A stretch of 64,000 nt of DNA from the NCBI RefSeq assembly GCF_907164915.1, contig NC_061867.1:54396271-54460270 (forward strand). Reading direction: 5' to 3'. The stretch comes from Impatiens glandulifera (Eukaryota; Streptophyta; Magnoliopsida; Ericales; Balsaminaceae). Numbering within the stretch: position 1 is the stretch's first letter; the number at the start of each line of letters is the position of its first letter. The translations under genes and the position numbers were made by a program. Of this stretch, positions 1 to 12,890 are shown piece after piece. Under the pieces are notes generated by a model. It saw only the letters and a program-made list of their open reading frames with translations. It was not told where the DNA came from and searched no databases.

Positions 1-2529
1 ATTTAATTAAACATTTCTTTATATCTGAATGCTTTGACCTACTTTTGCTACAAATTTAATGCTCTACCTACATTTTGTTACATTCTCTATTTTATTTTAT
101 TTTATTTTGTTAAATGCATATATATGAAAGTAAAATGATCTTTTAATTAGCCCTATTTAAAAGTACTAAGTCTATTGGATAAATATGGAATTAGAATTGG
201 AAGGTGTAATCCAATTTTTAGGTTTGGCAGTCCGAATAGAATTCAAACTAATGTAATTGTACGATCTTCAATTCTACTCTTTTTTTTTTTATTATTGTAA
301 TTCTACTCTTTATTTTTCTATGTCTTTCAAATAAAAATATCTTATTATTTTACCATTTACAATACGATACTTTTTTCTAATTTAAAAGCTAAAATGTTAA
401 ATTAATATTTTTTAAATTCAGTAAGTTAACATCTTGAAATGATATATTTTTTTGAATTTTGTATTTAACATGTTGAACTGACATGCATATCGATTTTTTT
501 ATTGAACTAATGACACATGCTATCATTATAGGTTGTGTTAAATTAATATTTTAATTTTAATTAGGAGAACTAGCATAATTACTTGTTGTGTTAAGTTAAT
601 ATCTTAATATTATATATTTAAAATTGTAATTAATGTTAATTCTGGTAAAATTAGAATTTCATTCTCAAATTTTAATTCAAATTTTACACATTCAAACGTA
701 CTATTATGTACCTTATTCAGACTCATACTCCAATTTTCTTTAGCTCATTAATTTTGCATATAAAGATCTTATATCTAGTTTGATTCAAATTAATCTCCAT
801 AAATAAGTAATATATTCACTTAACCCGGGATCTCTTTTTACTCTATAAATTCAATAATCTATTATACAATTTTCTTACTAAAAAAAAAGACTAAAAATAT
901 CAAATTGGCATTAACAAATATAAACAAATTAATCTAATGGATTGATAAGTGTAGATATGAAATACAAAATTAATATTTGACGACATGAATATACATATTA
1001 TCTGTGATATTTAATTTTGTGGTTGATATTAGACAGTAGTACGTGTAATGAAGGAAGAAAGTCAGTAATTAAATATTGGTTTGTTTCTTTGTTTGTTTAT
1101 GAATTTTAATTAATTTAAAGGTATCTAGTTGAGCTCTTTGGTCGTTGTCAAGGACAATCCCCATTTGTTCAAAATCTGCAGTCTGATCATCTCAGTTTTC
1201 TTATTTAATACCTTCAAAATTATTATTTAATTGTTTTTTGTTATGAAATTTGGGTTTATTGAGTACAAATATTTATTAAATAATTCTAACCGAATTAGAT
1301 CGGAAATCTCAAATTGAAGAAATATAAGTATATTAGATATTTAATATTTTGGTTGATAATTTAATTTATTAGATTAATGAGAAAATAGTTTTAAAAGAAT
1401 TAGTAGGTTATTTGAAGAATTTTCAAATAATTTAAATCAACATCACAAATTGGATAAATATAATTCATCCAAAATGTATATTAATTTTTTAATAATTTGA
1501 TAAAAGTATTTGTTAATAATTTGATTTACAGGATTGATGAGAGAATAATTAAAAATTAAACTGTTATTTAAATTAAATTTAAATAATACAAATGAAGTAA
1601 GTGATTAGGTAAATTTTTCTTAGTTATATATATTGAAAATGTTATATTTGAGCATTTTGTGGGCAATATTACAGTTTTATTTTCATAATTATTAAGTTTG
1701 ACATCATCCAGCCTATATAATGATGAAATGATCATTGTGTAGTGTACACATTTTTTTTCTTTGTTATATGCTCATATATATTCTCATATAAAATTACTAA
1801 AAAAAAATATTATTTATCAACTTTACATATTAATAAAATTATATGGTTATTTTTGTAATTTTTTTTATTAACGTCCTTAATTATAAATTCATAATATATA
1901 TAAAAAAATTATAAAATAAAAATAAAAAGTTAAATATATAAATAAATTATATACGAATTTAAATATATAAAATTGACCTGTTACTAGTTTGAGGATTAAT
2001 TTATTTTTGTAAAAAAAATTGGGTATTTGAACAGTAAACAAGTATTTGAAAGTGAGAGAGAATGCTGATAAATTCAAAAAAAAATGGATTTGGGTATAAA
2101 GAGGGATTGGAAATGATATAAATGACACATTTAATTTGAAGTTTAAGTTTAAAAAAAATATATTAATAAATTTATTTTTTATTATATATTTTATTGAGAT
2201 ACTCATTTAAATTAGAAAATGTTATAGATCATCGTCTAGTTATATATACTTATTTCTAAACTCGCTTGTAAATCTAATTTGATATATTTTTAAAAGTCAT
2301 TATACTAAGATTATTTGTCATTATACTAAGATTACAAATATTTAAAACCTAATAGTAATGACACCGTGAACTTTGATTTATAGTATGACTAATTCTCGAC
2401 ATTTGATCTCAAGCACAACCCTTCACATTAATAACATCGTGACATTTTATATTGAACACACGACCTTTCATAGTAATGACTATATGACATTTAATCTCTA
2501 ACACGACAAGTAATAACATCTGATTTTTG
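1..2529. other. Gene-free AT-rich intergenic DNA
   Basis: I see no supported gene. Open frames here are short, low-complexity and K/N/I/F/L-rich, as expected by chance in AT-rich DNA. Poly-A and poly-T runs are frequent, and no terminal repeats or RNA genes were recognised. Confidence 0.6.
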
Positions 2530-2534
2530 AAAAA
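2530..2534 (-). terminator. Pol III T-run terminator of tRNA-Ala
   Basis: On the minus strand a run of five T lies eight bases past the 3' end of the tRNA. This is the usual RNA polymerase III stop signal. The placement follows directly from the tRNA call. Confidence 0.6.
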
Positions 2535-2542
2535 CAAAATAT

Positions 2543-2615
2543 TGGAGATGCGAGGAATCGAACCCCGTGCCTCTCGCATGCGAAGCGAGCGCTCTACCAT
2601 ATGAGCTACATCCCC
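2543..2615 (-). tRNA. tRNA-Ala (anticodon CGC)
   Basis: The minus strand gives a 73-nt intronless cloverleaf. The 7-bp acceptor stem starts GGGGATG and ends CATCTCC, followed by discriminator A. It contains the G3:U70 wobble pair, which is the classical alanine identity element. The anticodon stem CTCGC/GCGAG encloses the loop TTCGCAT, so the anticodon is CGC and reads codon GCG. A D-arm with box A (TAGCTCATATGG) and a T-arm with box B (GGTTCGATTCC) are both present. It stands alone, with no neighbouring tRNAs. It looks functional. Confidence 0.95.
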
Positions 2616-4256
2616 ATTTAGAAATTTAAAAATTAATTTTATAATACATTTGCAGTGAATAAGAGTTTAGATTATGCAAATAAAAATAACAATAAATAAT
2701 AAGACTTTAAATTCAGTTTTAGAATAAGCTTCTTTCTCCAATTCCAATGTTGTGAAGAAAAATGTTGTCTGTTTTGTCATCGGTTAGTCTGGGTATAAGC
2801 TAATACAAATAATAAACAGAAAAAAAATCAAAATTCAAATTACACAGATAGTAAAGAACCCTAAAAAAGTACATTTAATGATAAGAAAAATGTAAAAAAA
2901 ATAAATGAAAGAGAGTTAATTACGAGAAATGAATAGTAAATGAGGGAGAACAGATGTCCTTAATTTAGGGTTTTGATATTTTTTAACCCTACAGTTTTGA
3001 CAGTGTCCTCCCCAATAAGTCATTGCACTTAAATTTTTCAACCAAAAAAAAGTCTTTAAAGTGTGAAAACAACTAGTGAATGAGCCCTTAAACCTAATTA
3101 ATCACTCCCTCATGCAAACGTCCCTTTCTCACTTTCTCACCCCCACCTCTGCCGCCTCTGCCAAAAAAACACATCTGTTGGGAATGCCAACCATACAATT
3201 TGTGATCGATTGATTGTTGGATCCCATGTACCCCTATGTTATTCCTAGTTTGATTCTTTACTAATTTGTGAATTAGACCCATTAAATAATAATCTATAAC
3301 TAGCTTTCGTCACTCGAGCCAACTAGGTAGGTAGTGTAGAATTCCCGGTTTTATAATCTCTTCTGAATTGTACTTTGTTTATGAGGTCTATGTGTTAGCT
3401 ATTCGAGATGTCTCTTTTTTTCGATTTTTAACTCTTCGATACAATTATATATTCTTTTGTTATCTGAGTTTGTTTCTTGTTAAGAAATTTTAATAAATTG
3501 TGTCATAATTTATACCCAATTGTAATTTTATGAGTTTTATTTTTTTCTTTGATTTTCACAAATGTAAAACAAAAATAACCTTGTTCTTTGGATTACAATT
3601 AAAATATGTTTTTTTTATAATATATGATAAAGAAATCTAATATATTTTAGTTAATTAATTCAAAATTAAGGATTTAATAGAAGATGAATGAAAATACAAT
3701 TATGTTATTTAAAACTTATTTAAATAAATCAAATAGAACAACCCCTAATCTAACACATCTTTTTTGAATTTGTTGTCTTTCTTCATTTATTTAAACTAAT
3801 TAATTTTTTCTTCACAAAATCAAGAAAAAATATGAAAAAAGGATAGATAGAAAAGTCAACGCATGTATCAAAGTGCATATTAGACAAAATTAAATAGGGT
3901 AACATTAATTCAATTGTACAAAATAATTTATTGATAGTATTTAATTATATTGAAATTTCGAAAAATATATAAACAAATTTTAAATGAGTATCAAAACACA
4001 TTTAGTTTTTTTCCATCAAATAAACTCGATCATCATTCAATCAAAGTAACGTAAATCGCCCACTAATCATGTTTCACTAATTGCATATCAATATCGATCG
4101 TTGTAAATACATAAACGAAACCATTGATACCCGATACTCGAATAGTTACATTATTCATTGTTCATCTCTTAATTCCATTTTCCTTCTTCCATTTCTTAAG
4201 TCTCTCTCTTGAGTCTTAACTCATCCCCTACATTTAAGTTTCATTTCCCTCACCAC
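2616..4256. other. Intergenic region upstream of the YABBY gene
   Basis: No gene is supported. The stretch near 3094-3282 is C-rich on the plus strand but shows no family similarity. The last few hundred bases are probably the YABBY promoter, rich in pyrimidine runs (for example around 4190-4250). Confidence 0.5.
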
Positions 4257-4265
4257 TATATATAG
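4257..4265 (+). promoter_or_regulatory. TATA box of the YABBY gene
   Basis: TATATATAG lies 72 bases upstream of the YABBY ATG, after CT-rich sequence. That leaves room for a transcription start near 4290 and a 5' leader of about 45 nt rich in A. It is called from consensus and spacing only. Confidence 0.55.
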
Positions 4266-4336
4266 AAGTCAATCTTGAGGTAACAAATCTATCAATCAAA
4301 TCAAAAGAAGATCAACAAAAAAAACAAAAAACTTCG

Positions 4337-7035
4337 ATGTCTTCTTCATCCACTGCCTTTTCACCAGACCACTTTCAAAACGTCTCTCCCTCCCCTTCTG
4401 ACCAGCTCTGTTATGTCCATTGCGACTTTTGTGACACTGTTCTAGCGGTTATCTCTCTTTCAAATGCTTATTTTCTATTGTCTTATTTTCACCCACATAG
4501 TTTTAATCGATCTTTTACTCATCTACATTGTTTTGGTTTCATTAATTCATCAGGTTAGTGTTCCTTGTACAAGTTTGTTCAAGACGGTTACTGTCCGATG
4601 TGGGCACTGCACAAATCTGTTGTCGGTGAACATGCGAAGTCTTCTTCCTCTTCCACCTCCACCACCTCCTCCTCCACCAGCTAATCACTTTCAGCAGATT
4701 GGTCATTCCTTCTTAACTCCTCGAGCCCTTATGGTAAAAAAACATAAAGGAAACTATTAGGGTTCTTCATATGTTTGTTTGCCCTAGATTTCTTTTATAA
4801 GGGTTTGTTTGTTTTTCATCTAATTAATAGGAGGAGATTCAAGGAGCTACGCCGAGCATGTTGGCTAGCGCATATGTGCCTAACCCTAACAACAACCTGC
4901 AGCCACCCGGGCTAATGAATCCGATGATGATGAGAGGAGGAGTAGGTGAACTCATTCCTAGACCGCCCCCACCGACTGTTAAACGTAAGTTACAAAAAAT
5001 CCTAGTTTTGTTTTATCTCATTAACTTATGACAAATCATGTTATGACTTAGTAAGATATTGATTTAAAAAAGATTATTGAAAGAAACCTAGTTTTGTTTT
5101 ATCTAATGACAAATTAATCATGCATATTATGATTTTATGATATTGTTTAAAAAAAGATTGTTGATTTTGTGTTTTAACAATCATCTTTTTGAGCACCCGG
5201 AAAACAAGAGATCTATCTTGGATAGATGGATAGATTGGATCATGATAGAGTAATGATCAGGTCATGATGAGAAAGACAAATAAGTGGTACCATAAAAATA
5301 AAAAATTAAAAAATTAAAAAATTAAAAAGAAAAAAATAGTGAGCCAAATGATATTAATTGTGTGGCCATTGATTTGTGCAGCACCAGAGAAGAGGCAGAG
5401 AGTCCCATCTGCCTACAACCGTTTTATCAAGTAAGAAATTAATATTATTATTCTTAATTTAATTTTTTTTTATTTGTTTATTAAGTTTCATAACAAAACT
5501 TAATTATAACTTTCTAATTTATTACATAAATGTGTTTCTAGTGTGATCCTCTACTCCTAAATTGTCGTGTTCCTCCTATTCCCTCGGAAGGGTAATATTG
5601 TAAAATTATGATATTACCATTTCCCCTGTGAGAGAGAATAAGGGAAACACGACAATTTGAGAACAGAGAATTCTGTCTTGTTTCTAATTACTGCGATTTA
5701 ATAAAATTTTGTATCATACGTAGGGATGAGATTCAACGCATTAAGGCTGTAAATCCCGATATCAATCATAGGGATGCTTTCAGTGCTGCTGCGAAGAATG
5801 TAAGTCTTTCTAATATTAAAGTGTTATTTTATAAGTAATTATTCAAAATATATAAAGAAGTACATTTAGTAATAATTTAGTAATAATGATGACAAAAAAA
5901 AATGAGGAAAGTTTTCAAATTTTATTACACATCACTGCGAAATAATCCAGAATTTGAATTCATTAGAATTAATAAAAACGTTCTGATTTTAACTAAAAAA
6001 ACACTGAATTGAATTTTCAAACGTTATCATTGTTTTTTTCTTTCTCTAGCTTATGAGTTGAAGTCAAATTTGAAAAAAAAAAACAATAAAACCCTAAATA
6101 ACTCAACATCAATCTTCTAGGAAATGACTCCATAATGTCTTGACTATAAATCAAAATTATAGAATTATGTTTCCAACCTTCTTAATTCAAAAAGTCTAAA
6201 TGTTAACTATTCAATTCACACTTAAAATACTTCAAATTGCTAGCATTTTTTTATTTTAAAAAACATATGTAATCAATTATGAAGATTCTAAATACCGAAC
6301 AACAAAAGTAAAAAAAAATGGTTTCCTCACTTTTAAATTATGCTATAATTTATCTTTTGAACATTTAATTTTTGTAAATTTTGTTTTTTTATATATATAT
6401 ATATATGTGTGTGAAATAATGTTCTTATTCTGAGAATTGGGTTGGATTGATTTTCATAGTGGGCCCACTATCCACACATTCACTTTGGGCTTTTACCTGA
6501 GCAACAACCGGTGAAGAAGGCTAACATGCGCCAACAGGTACATAAATAAGATTTCATTTGATATTAGGTTATTTGATAAAAAAAAAAATTAATTATATGA
6601 TATAATAAATATATTTTGATTAATTAATTGAATAATTAAATAGTTGAAAATACAATTAATACAAAGGTTTTTTATAAATATAAAAAATAACAAAAAATAC
6701 AGCATTAAACTTGAAGTTGGTAATAATTTTGTGATTTTGCATATAAAATTCCATATTTTTAATATTGTTTGACAATCTTAAATTTTAGTATTTTTTTTTT
6801 TTTTACTTTATTCAAAATATTGGTTTTCTTTCTTTATTAAAAGTTTTTTTTTTTGACAGAAATATAAAATGTGTTCTTTGTTTTGTTTAAAACAGTACTA
6901 TATTAAGAATGTCTTAATAATAATTGTTGCTCTTTGTTTATTTGGTTATTTTAGGATGCAAATGAAATGGAAGTTATAAATAAAGATGGATACTTCTCTA
7001 ATACCAACGGTAACTTTGGTGTGTATCCCTACTAG
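4337..7035 (+). CDS. FIL: YABBY transcription factor, FIL/YAB3 (YAB1) subfamily
   Basis: This is a plant-specific nuclear DNA-binding regulator of abaxial identity in leaves and floral organs. Exons: 4337-4447, 4554-4733, 4831-4984, 5382-5430, 5724-5799, 6460-6537, 6955-7035. All introns are GT-AG and the frame is continuous for 242 aa. The N-terminal C2C2 zinc finger has C29-x2-C32 and C53-x2-C56, split by intron 1. A proline tract follows (about residue 70). The HMG-like YABBY domain spans about residues 150-205, with the motif [14 protein letters not shown] and then [32 protein letters not shown] and the C-terminal VYPY indicate the FIL/YAB3 clade rather than YAB2, YAB5, CRC or INO. The start is the first ATG after a TATA box and purine-rich leader. 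Orthology to a single Arabidopsis gene is inferred. Confidence 0.93.
5541..5678. mobile_element. hAT-type MITE inside YABBY intron 4
   Basis: A 138-bp foldback element. Its two ends are inverted copies sharing AAATTGTCGTGTT, with weaker matching outward. It is flanked by identical 8-bp direct repeats TGTTTCTA at 5533-5540 and 5679-5686. The 8-bp target duplication is the hAT signature. It has no coding capacity and lies wholly inside the 5431-5723 intron. Confidence 0.8.
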
Positions 7036-10000
7036 TGAAGAACACTAAATCTATCGTTTTTCTTTCATTTTGATGTTTTTCGATCTTCATTGTGCATGTT
7101 GATCGCATTTCCCTTTCTAATTTACTTTTTCTACATAAATTAAACTTTTTGACTCTTTAATAATGAATACTGAAACTTATTTGAATAAAGTTATCTAACT
7201 ATGTCAATTTTATTTTATGATTTCCAAGTTTCTATTACATTCTCATTATTGGGTCTCATTTTTTCGATTTAACTAAGCAGTTGATTAATTGTTTTAGCAT
7301 TAATTTATGAATTTTCTAATTCATTAGGATAGTTTAAGTGACAATAATTTTCTTTAAGAGATTAGAATACCTAAAATTTAAATAATGTATATTATATATT
7401 GATATTTTTTTTATATAGAAAATGGTAAGGGTCAAAGTTATGGTCATAATCATAATTATTGTTTAAAATTATCAAAAAAACAATATGTTTAAGTTAATTT
7501 GTTTGTATTTTATATGAAATTATAATTAAATTAGATATAAGTTTTTAAATTAATAAATTTTCATATAATACCACCAAAATTTTGTGTCAAATAAATTAAA
7601 TTTTTCTTTTTCTTTTAAATGAAAATTTGAGTTTTCTTCATTATTATTTTTATGGTTTTTATTTATTACTAATTATTATTTATGTTATTTGTTAGCATAA
7701 TAAATTTAACAACTTTATATAATCTTGGTTAAATATGTTTATTACTACAAAAAAAATTATTCTAAAACAATTTATTAACTTATGAAATATAATATCTTTA
7801 CAACTTCTCCCTTTTCCCTAAGGTATTATAAACCTGATTGGATTTAAATTTTTAAATAATTTAAACAAAATTTAACATTGTTTCACTCTACTCTATCTAT
7901 ACATCACTTAAATTATTAACTAAAATATTAAAATATTAAAATATTTTATATTATATATTTTATATTTTAAATTTTTATTAAATATATATATATATATATA
8001 TATCTTTAAGTTTTTTTTTTATAAAATAAATAAATATTACTTTCTCAAAATCATCCATCATCATTATCTTTTCTCCTTTTTAAGTTTTAAATAACCTCAA
8101 TCCTATACGATGTTATAATATTTTTATTGAAAAAATATATATATTGTACTAATTTATTTTGAAATTAAAGCAATTTTTATTTATTTATTTATAATTATGG
8201 TTAAATAGAATTTATAAACGGGCTGGGTTGCTAACTCTACAAACTTGTTTGTTTGCCATATTACTTTGGATTTTATTTAATTTAAAAAAAAAAATCATTT
8301 TAATAAAATATTTAATAGTTAAATTAAATAATTACATAGTTGAAAAAAAAATACCCAACATCAAACGAATCTATAAAGGCCCAGTGGACTTTCTATATTT
8401 TTGTCAAATGACTCAAATCATTTTAAATTAAGTTGATATTTACTATTTACTATTTATTTATTTAATTCCTATAATACCCTTATCTTAATTAACTTAGAGA
8501 TTTTAATGTTATTTAAAAAATCCTATCTTGTATTATTATTATTATTATTATTAATAATTTTAAATAATTATTTTTTAATATTTAAAAATAGATAAATTTG
8601 AATTACTAATGAGGACAAAGAAGTCTGTAACCATATCTCAGAAAATCTGACTTTGACCAGCCTACCCCTTAGACTCAGCCTTTATACACTATTTGAAAAT
8701 GATGTTACTAATTAATTTTATATTATTATTAATTTAAGATAAGGATCAATTGGTAAATAAATAAACATAAAATGTTTTCTTTCTCTTCTTATTTATTTAA
8801 ATTATTTTAAATGAAACAACACCCATTATTTTATTTTGTTTTTCTATTTAATTAATGGTCATTATTTATATTTAATTATAATTGTTTTATTTTTCTGATG
8901 AGATGAAATTAATATTAATAATTATTAAATTGAGAAGAGAGATGAGAGAGAAAAAGTGGAATGCATACGTGGGCTAGGGCATTGGTAGTTAGTAGAGTCT
9001 AATCACTAATATCCTTTTCCTCTTTGTCTACATATTTTGAAACATTATTTTAATGTCTTAAGGTCTTGTTTGATTTGCATTATTTGAATGACCAATAGAC
9101 TATTATCAGCTTTTTAATTTATCAACAGTACTAGTTTCTAGTAGAATCAAATCTTAGACTAGGTAAAACTAGGTTTTATGAAAAGTATAAATAACTAACT
9201 AGGTTTTTTTATCTTTGGTTTTGGTTAAATAAATAATTAAAATTTATTTATTATTTTACCCTCCTTACAAAAATTAGTAAGAAGATTTCTGTTTGGTTTG
9301 ATTTTGTTTGGATTTTTCAAATAAATTATTGTTTGATTAAAATTAAAAAAAAATGGTTTAATTTTTTAATAAGTTATTTTTCTTTTCACTATATTTTTAT
9401 TTAATAACTTATTTATATTAAAATAAATAAATATTTAAATAGATAAAATGATTAATTAGATATTTGATATAATAGTTGAGATAAAACCTTGTTTTAATGT
9501 CAATAACTAAATATCAAATAAGTTCTTCAATAAAAATTCAATATCAAACTAGCTCTATATCTATTTTTTTATTATTATTATTTCATATATATTTTTTAAT
9601 TATTTAATTTATTAATTAAAATACTAAAATATATTTATTTTTTAATTCTAAATATAAAAACATATTATAATAGTTTAAATTAGCAAAGTAAATGTGTCAA
9701 GTTGTTTGTGAGAATATTGTAATCAGTTCGATCAAAACTCGACTAGAACTCGGTTCGACCAAATCATCTAGTAACTTGATTATGTTATCGATTTTATATT
9801 TTTAATTAAAGTTGATCGCGGTTAACTTGTTTTAAGATATTATAAACATTTATATTTATATATATATAATATAAACTCTAAACATCTCCTCCCTCTTACA
9901 ATAACATCTCCCTTAAAACTCATTTTCTATTGTGTGTTTTTTTACAATTAACTAATCGTTTTTCACATTCCAGCCAATAAAAAAATAGATTTTGAGTAAC

Positions 10001-12019
10001 AATATGTAATTTTAATTAATAACATTTAATTTTCAGAAAATTTCAATTTCTAATATATATAATCATTCTCTCTCCCAATTGTTAGAATATATTATCCTTC
10101 ATATTATATATTATAAATATATATTATACCGTGAAGTAGAGAGAAAATTAAACGCGCGCCCTTGGATGGGAGAATGATTGTTAAACTTTAAAAAACTTTT
10201 TTTTAATTAATTAAATCAAACAATTTTTGTATTTAAAATCCAAAACCCCTCTCTTCAAAGAAGTTCTAAGAGACAAAAAGAAAAGATAATAATTTATCAT
10301 TCCTTCCTTGATTCTGAATAAGAACGACATTTAAATTATGAACTGTTGTAAGAAACCGTGGAATTCGATAATACCTGGTCAGACCGACATTGAAATTATT
10401 GTAGAACCAAAATAATAATAATAAATAAGTACATATATTATAATTGCATGCACAAAATAATGGTCAAACCCAGTTAGGGTTTCATTTTTAGCTCTTTCTT
10501 GTTTAGTGTTTCTTCTACTGCACATTTGCAACAGTTGCATTAAAATGGAAATTTTTTATTTCCATATGAGCTGGCCAGTTACCTTTTTTTCATTTTATTA
10601 TATTTATTTTATTTTTTATAAGAAAAATGTTTATTATAAAGATAATGTAAAGATATTTTATGGGTTTATAATAAAAATAAAAATAAAAAAAAAAATGAAA
10701 GAAAGAGAATCAAAATGAATGTTATTTACGAGGGAATTATTTTGGACATATATATTATTAGCATCTTTATTTCTTTACTTTTCAACTCCCTCCTCCTCTT
10801 TTACCGTTTAACTTTTACACCAATATTTGAATTTTTTTTATTTTTTTTTTTAAAAAGTCACCGTCGTTTTAGGTCTTGTCATTTATTACTGAGCCAATGG
10901 AACCCTTTCTTTTGTTAGGTTTTGTGGACTACGACCAAACAGTTACCTATATATATAAATAAATAAATAAATAAATACATTATTATAAATCATTTTCATA
11001 TTTTTACATTTTTTTTACTTTACTTATTAGACTTGTTTGAATTTAGATCTTGTTTGGTAGTGAGTATTTTTTTTTTTAAATTAAGAGGAAACAAAATTGA
11101 ATGATGGGTGATGATTTGAGGATGCAATGATTATTTTTGTAAAAATAACTTAAAAGTTATTGATATATATAAATAAAATAAAATTAATAATTTAAAATAA
11201 AGGATATTTTAGTATTTTGAGTAATGAAGTGAATAATGTGATTGATTAAAGGGAAATGAAATAATGTTTAATTTTTATGAGTTTTTAAAAAAAAAAAACA
11301 TACAAAACGAAGGTTTTGGGTTTAATCTGGATTTTGAATAAAAATAATGTTTGACTTGTTTTAAAAAAATGTTTTTTTAAAGTTTATTGACTATACAATT
11401 TATATAGATGAGATAGAAAGACGAGGGATAAAATATTAAATATATGTATTTTGATATTTGTATTGATAAAATAAGTGATGTATTTGATTAAGTGAAAGTA
11501 TGAAAAATAATATAAAAAAAAGTGGATAATTCACATTTCTTTCAATTATTTTATACAATACATATGGTTGAATTTTGTTCTAACTATTATTTAGTATGTT
11601 ATTTATTAACTTTAACAAATTAATTCTTAGTTAATTTTTAAAATATTTCATTTATATTTTAAAATATATTTTTTAATGATTTTTTATATTTAATACAAAA
11701 AGTGTAAATTAAATAGTAAATAGCTATGACTACTTGAAACATAATAATTAAATTAAAATTTAAAATGGTAAGTAAATAAATTATTTTATGAATTTATTTA
11801 TATATATTTATAAGAATAATTAATAATTTTAAAATATTAATATAAAAAAAGATAACAAAAAAAGAACTTGTTAAATATATTAGTTTTTTTTAATATTGGT
11901 TATATAATTAATTTAAGATATTTTGACGTCGTTATAAATAATTTATAAATATTTATTATTTTAATTTATAATATTATTATATATAGTATTATTCTTTTAA
12001 ATATTATAAATTAAATATT
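7036..12019. other. Long gene-free AT-rich region
   Basis: About 5 kb with no supported gene. It holds a (TA)n tract near 7983-8002, an (ATT)n run near 8533-8552 and an (AAAT)n run near 10954-10977. ORFs at 8228-8431 and 10506-10918 are low-complexity and have no family pattern. Confidence 0.55.
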
Positions 12020-12890
12020 AAATTAAAATTGAAATAAATCAATTAAGATAATCAAGTGACACGTGTTATTAAAAGAAAAAAATAATGGAGTTAAATTCTC
12101 ACGTCATGTATTCTTGAATAAAAGTTAAAATAAATCCATTAAAATAATTTAAATGACACACGTGTGTTATTAAAAGACAAAAAATAACGGGAATCAAATT
12201 CTCATGTCATGCATCCTTAAACAAAATTAAAATAAATATATTAAGATAATTCAAATGACACGTGTTATTAAAAGACCAAAAATAATGGAATTAAATTCTC
12301 ACGTCATGTATTCTTAAATAAAAGTTAAAATAAATCCATTAAAATAATTCAAATGACACGTGTTATTAAAAGACCAAAAATAACGGGAGTCAAATTCTTA
12401 CGTCATGCATCCTTAAACAAAATGGAAATAAATCCATTAAGATAATTCAAATGACACGTGTTATTAAAAGACCAAAAATAATGGAATTAAATTCTCACGT
12501 CATGTATTCTTAAATAAAAGTTAAAATAATTCAAATGACACACGTGTGTTATTAAAAGACAAAAAATAACGAGAGTAAAATTCTCACGTCATGCATTCTT
12601 AAACAAAATTGAAATAAATCCATTAAGATAATTCAAATCACACGTGTTATTAAAAGACCAAAAATAATGGAATTAAATTCTCACGTCATGTATTCTTAAA
12701 TAAAAGTTAAAATAAATCCATTAAAATAATTCAAATGACACGTGTTATTAAAAGACCAAAAATAACGGGAATCAAATTCTTACGTCATGCATTCTTAAAC
12801 AAAATTAAAATAAATTCATGAAGATAACTCAAATGACACGTGTTATTAAAATACCACAAATCACGGAGTTAAATTCTCACGTCATGCATT
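12020..12890. repeat. Dimeric minisatellite, nine units of about 98 bp
   Basis: Nine tandem units, each centred on a palindromic CACGTG, lie at about 12060, 12159, 12259, 12357, 12455, 12541, 12641, 12739 and 12837. Spacing is 98-100 bp, with one 86-bp unit. Two variants alternate. Type A carries AATAATGGAATTAAATTCTC and CATGTATTCTTAAATAAAAG. Type B carries AATAACGGGA and CATGCATCCTTAAACAAAAT. The real period is therefore a dimer of about 196 bp (A-B-A-B-A-B-A-B-A'). Nearly every unit also has an ACGTCATG motif. Confidence 0.93.

Noticed and set aside
10506..10918. Two adjacent plus-strand ORFs (70 and 67 aa)
   Set aside because: Low-complexity F/I/Y/K-rich translations from AT-rich DNA with no motif, promoter or splice support.
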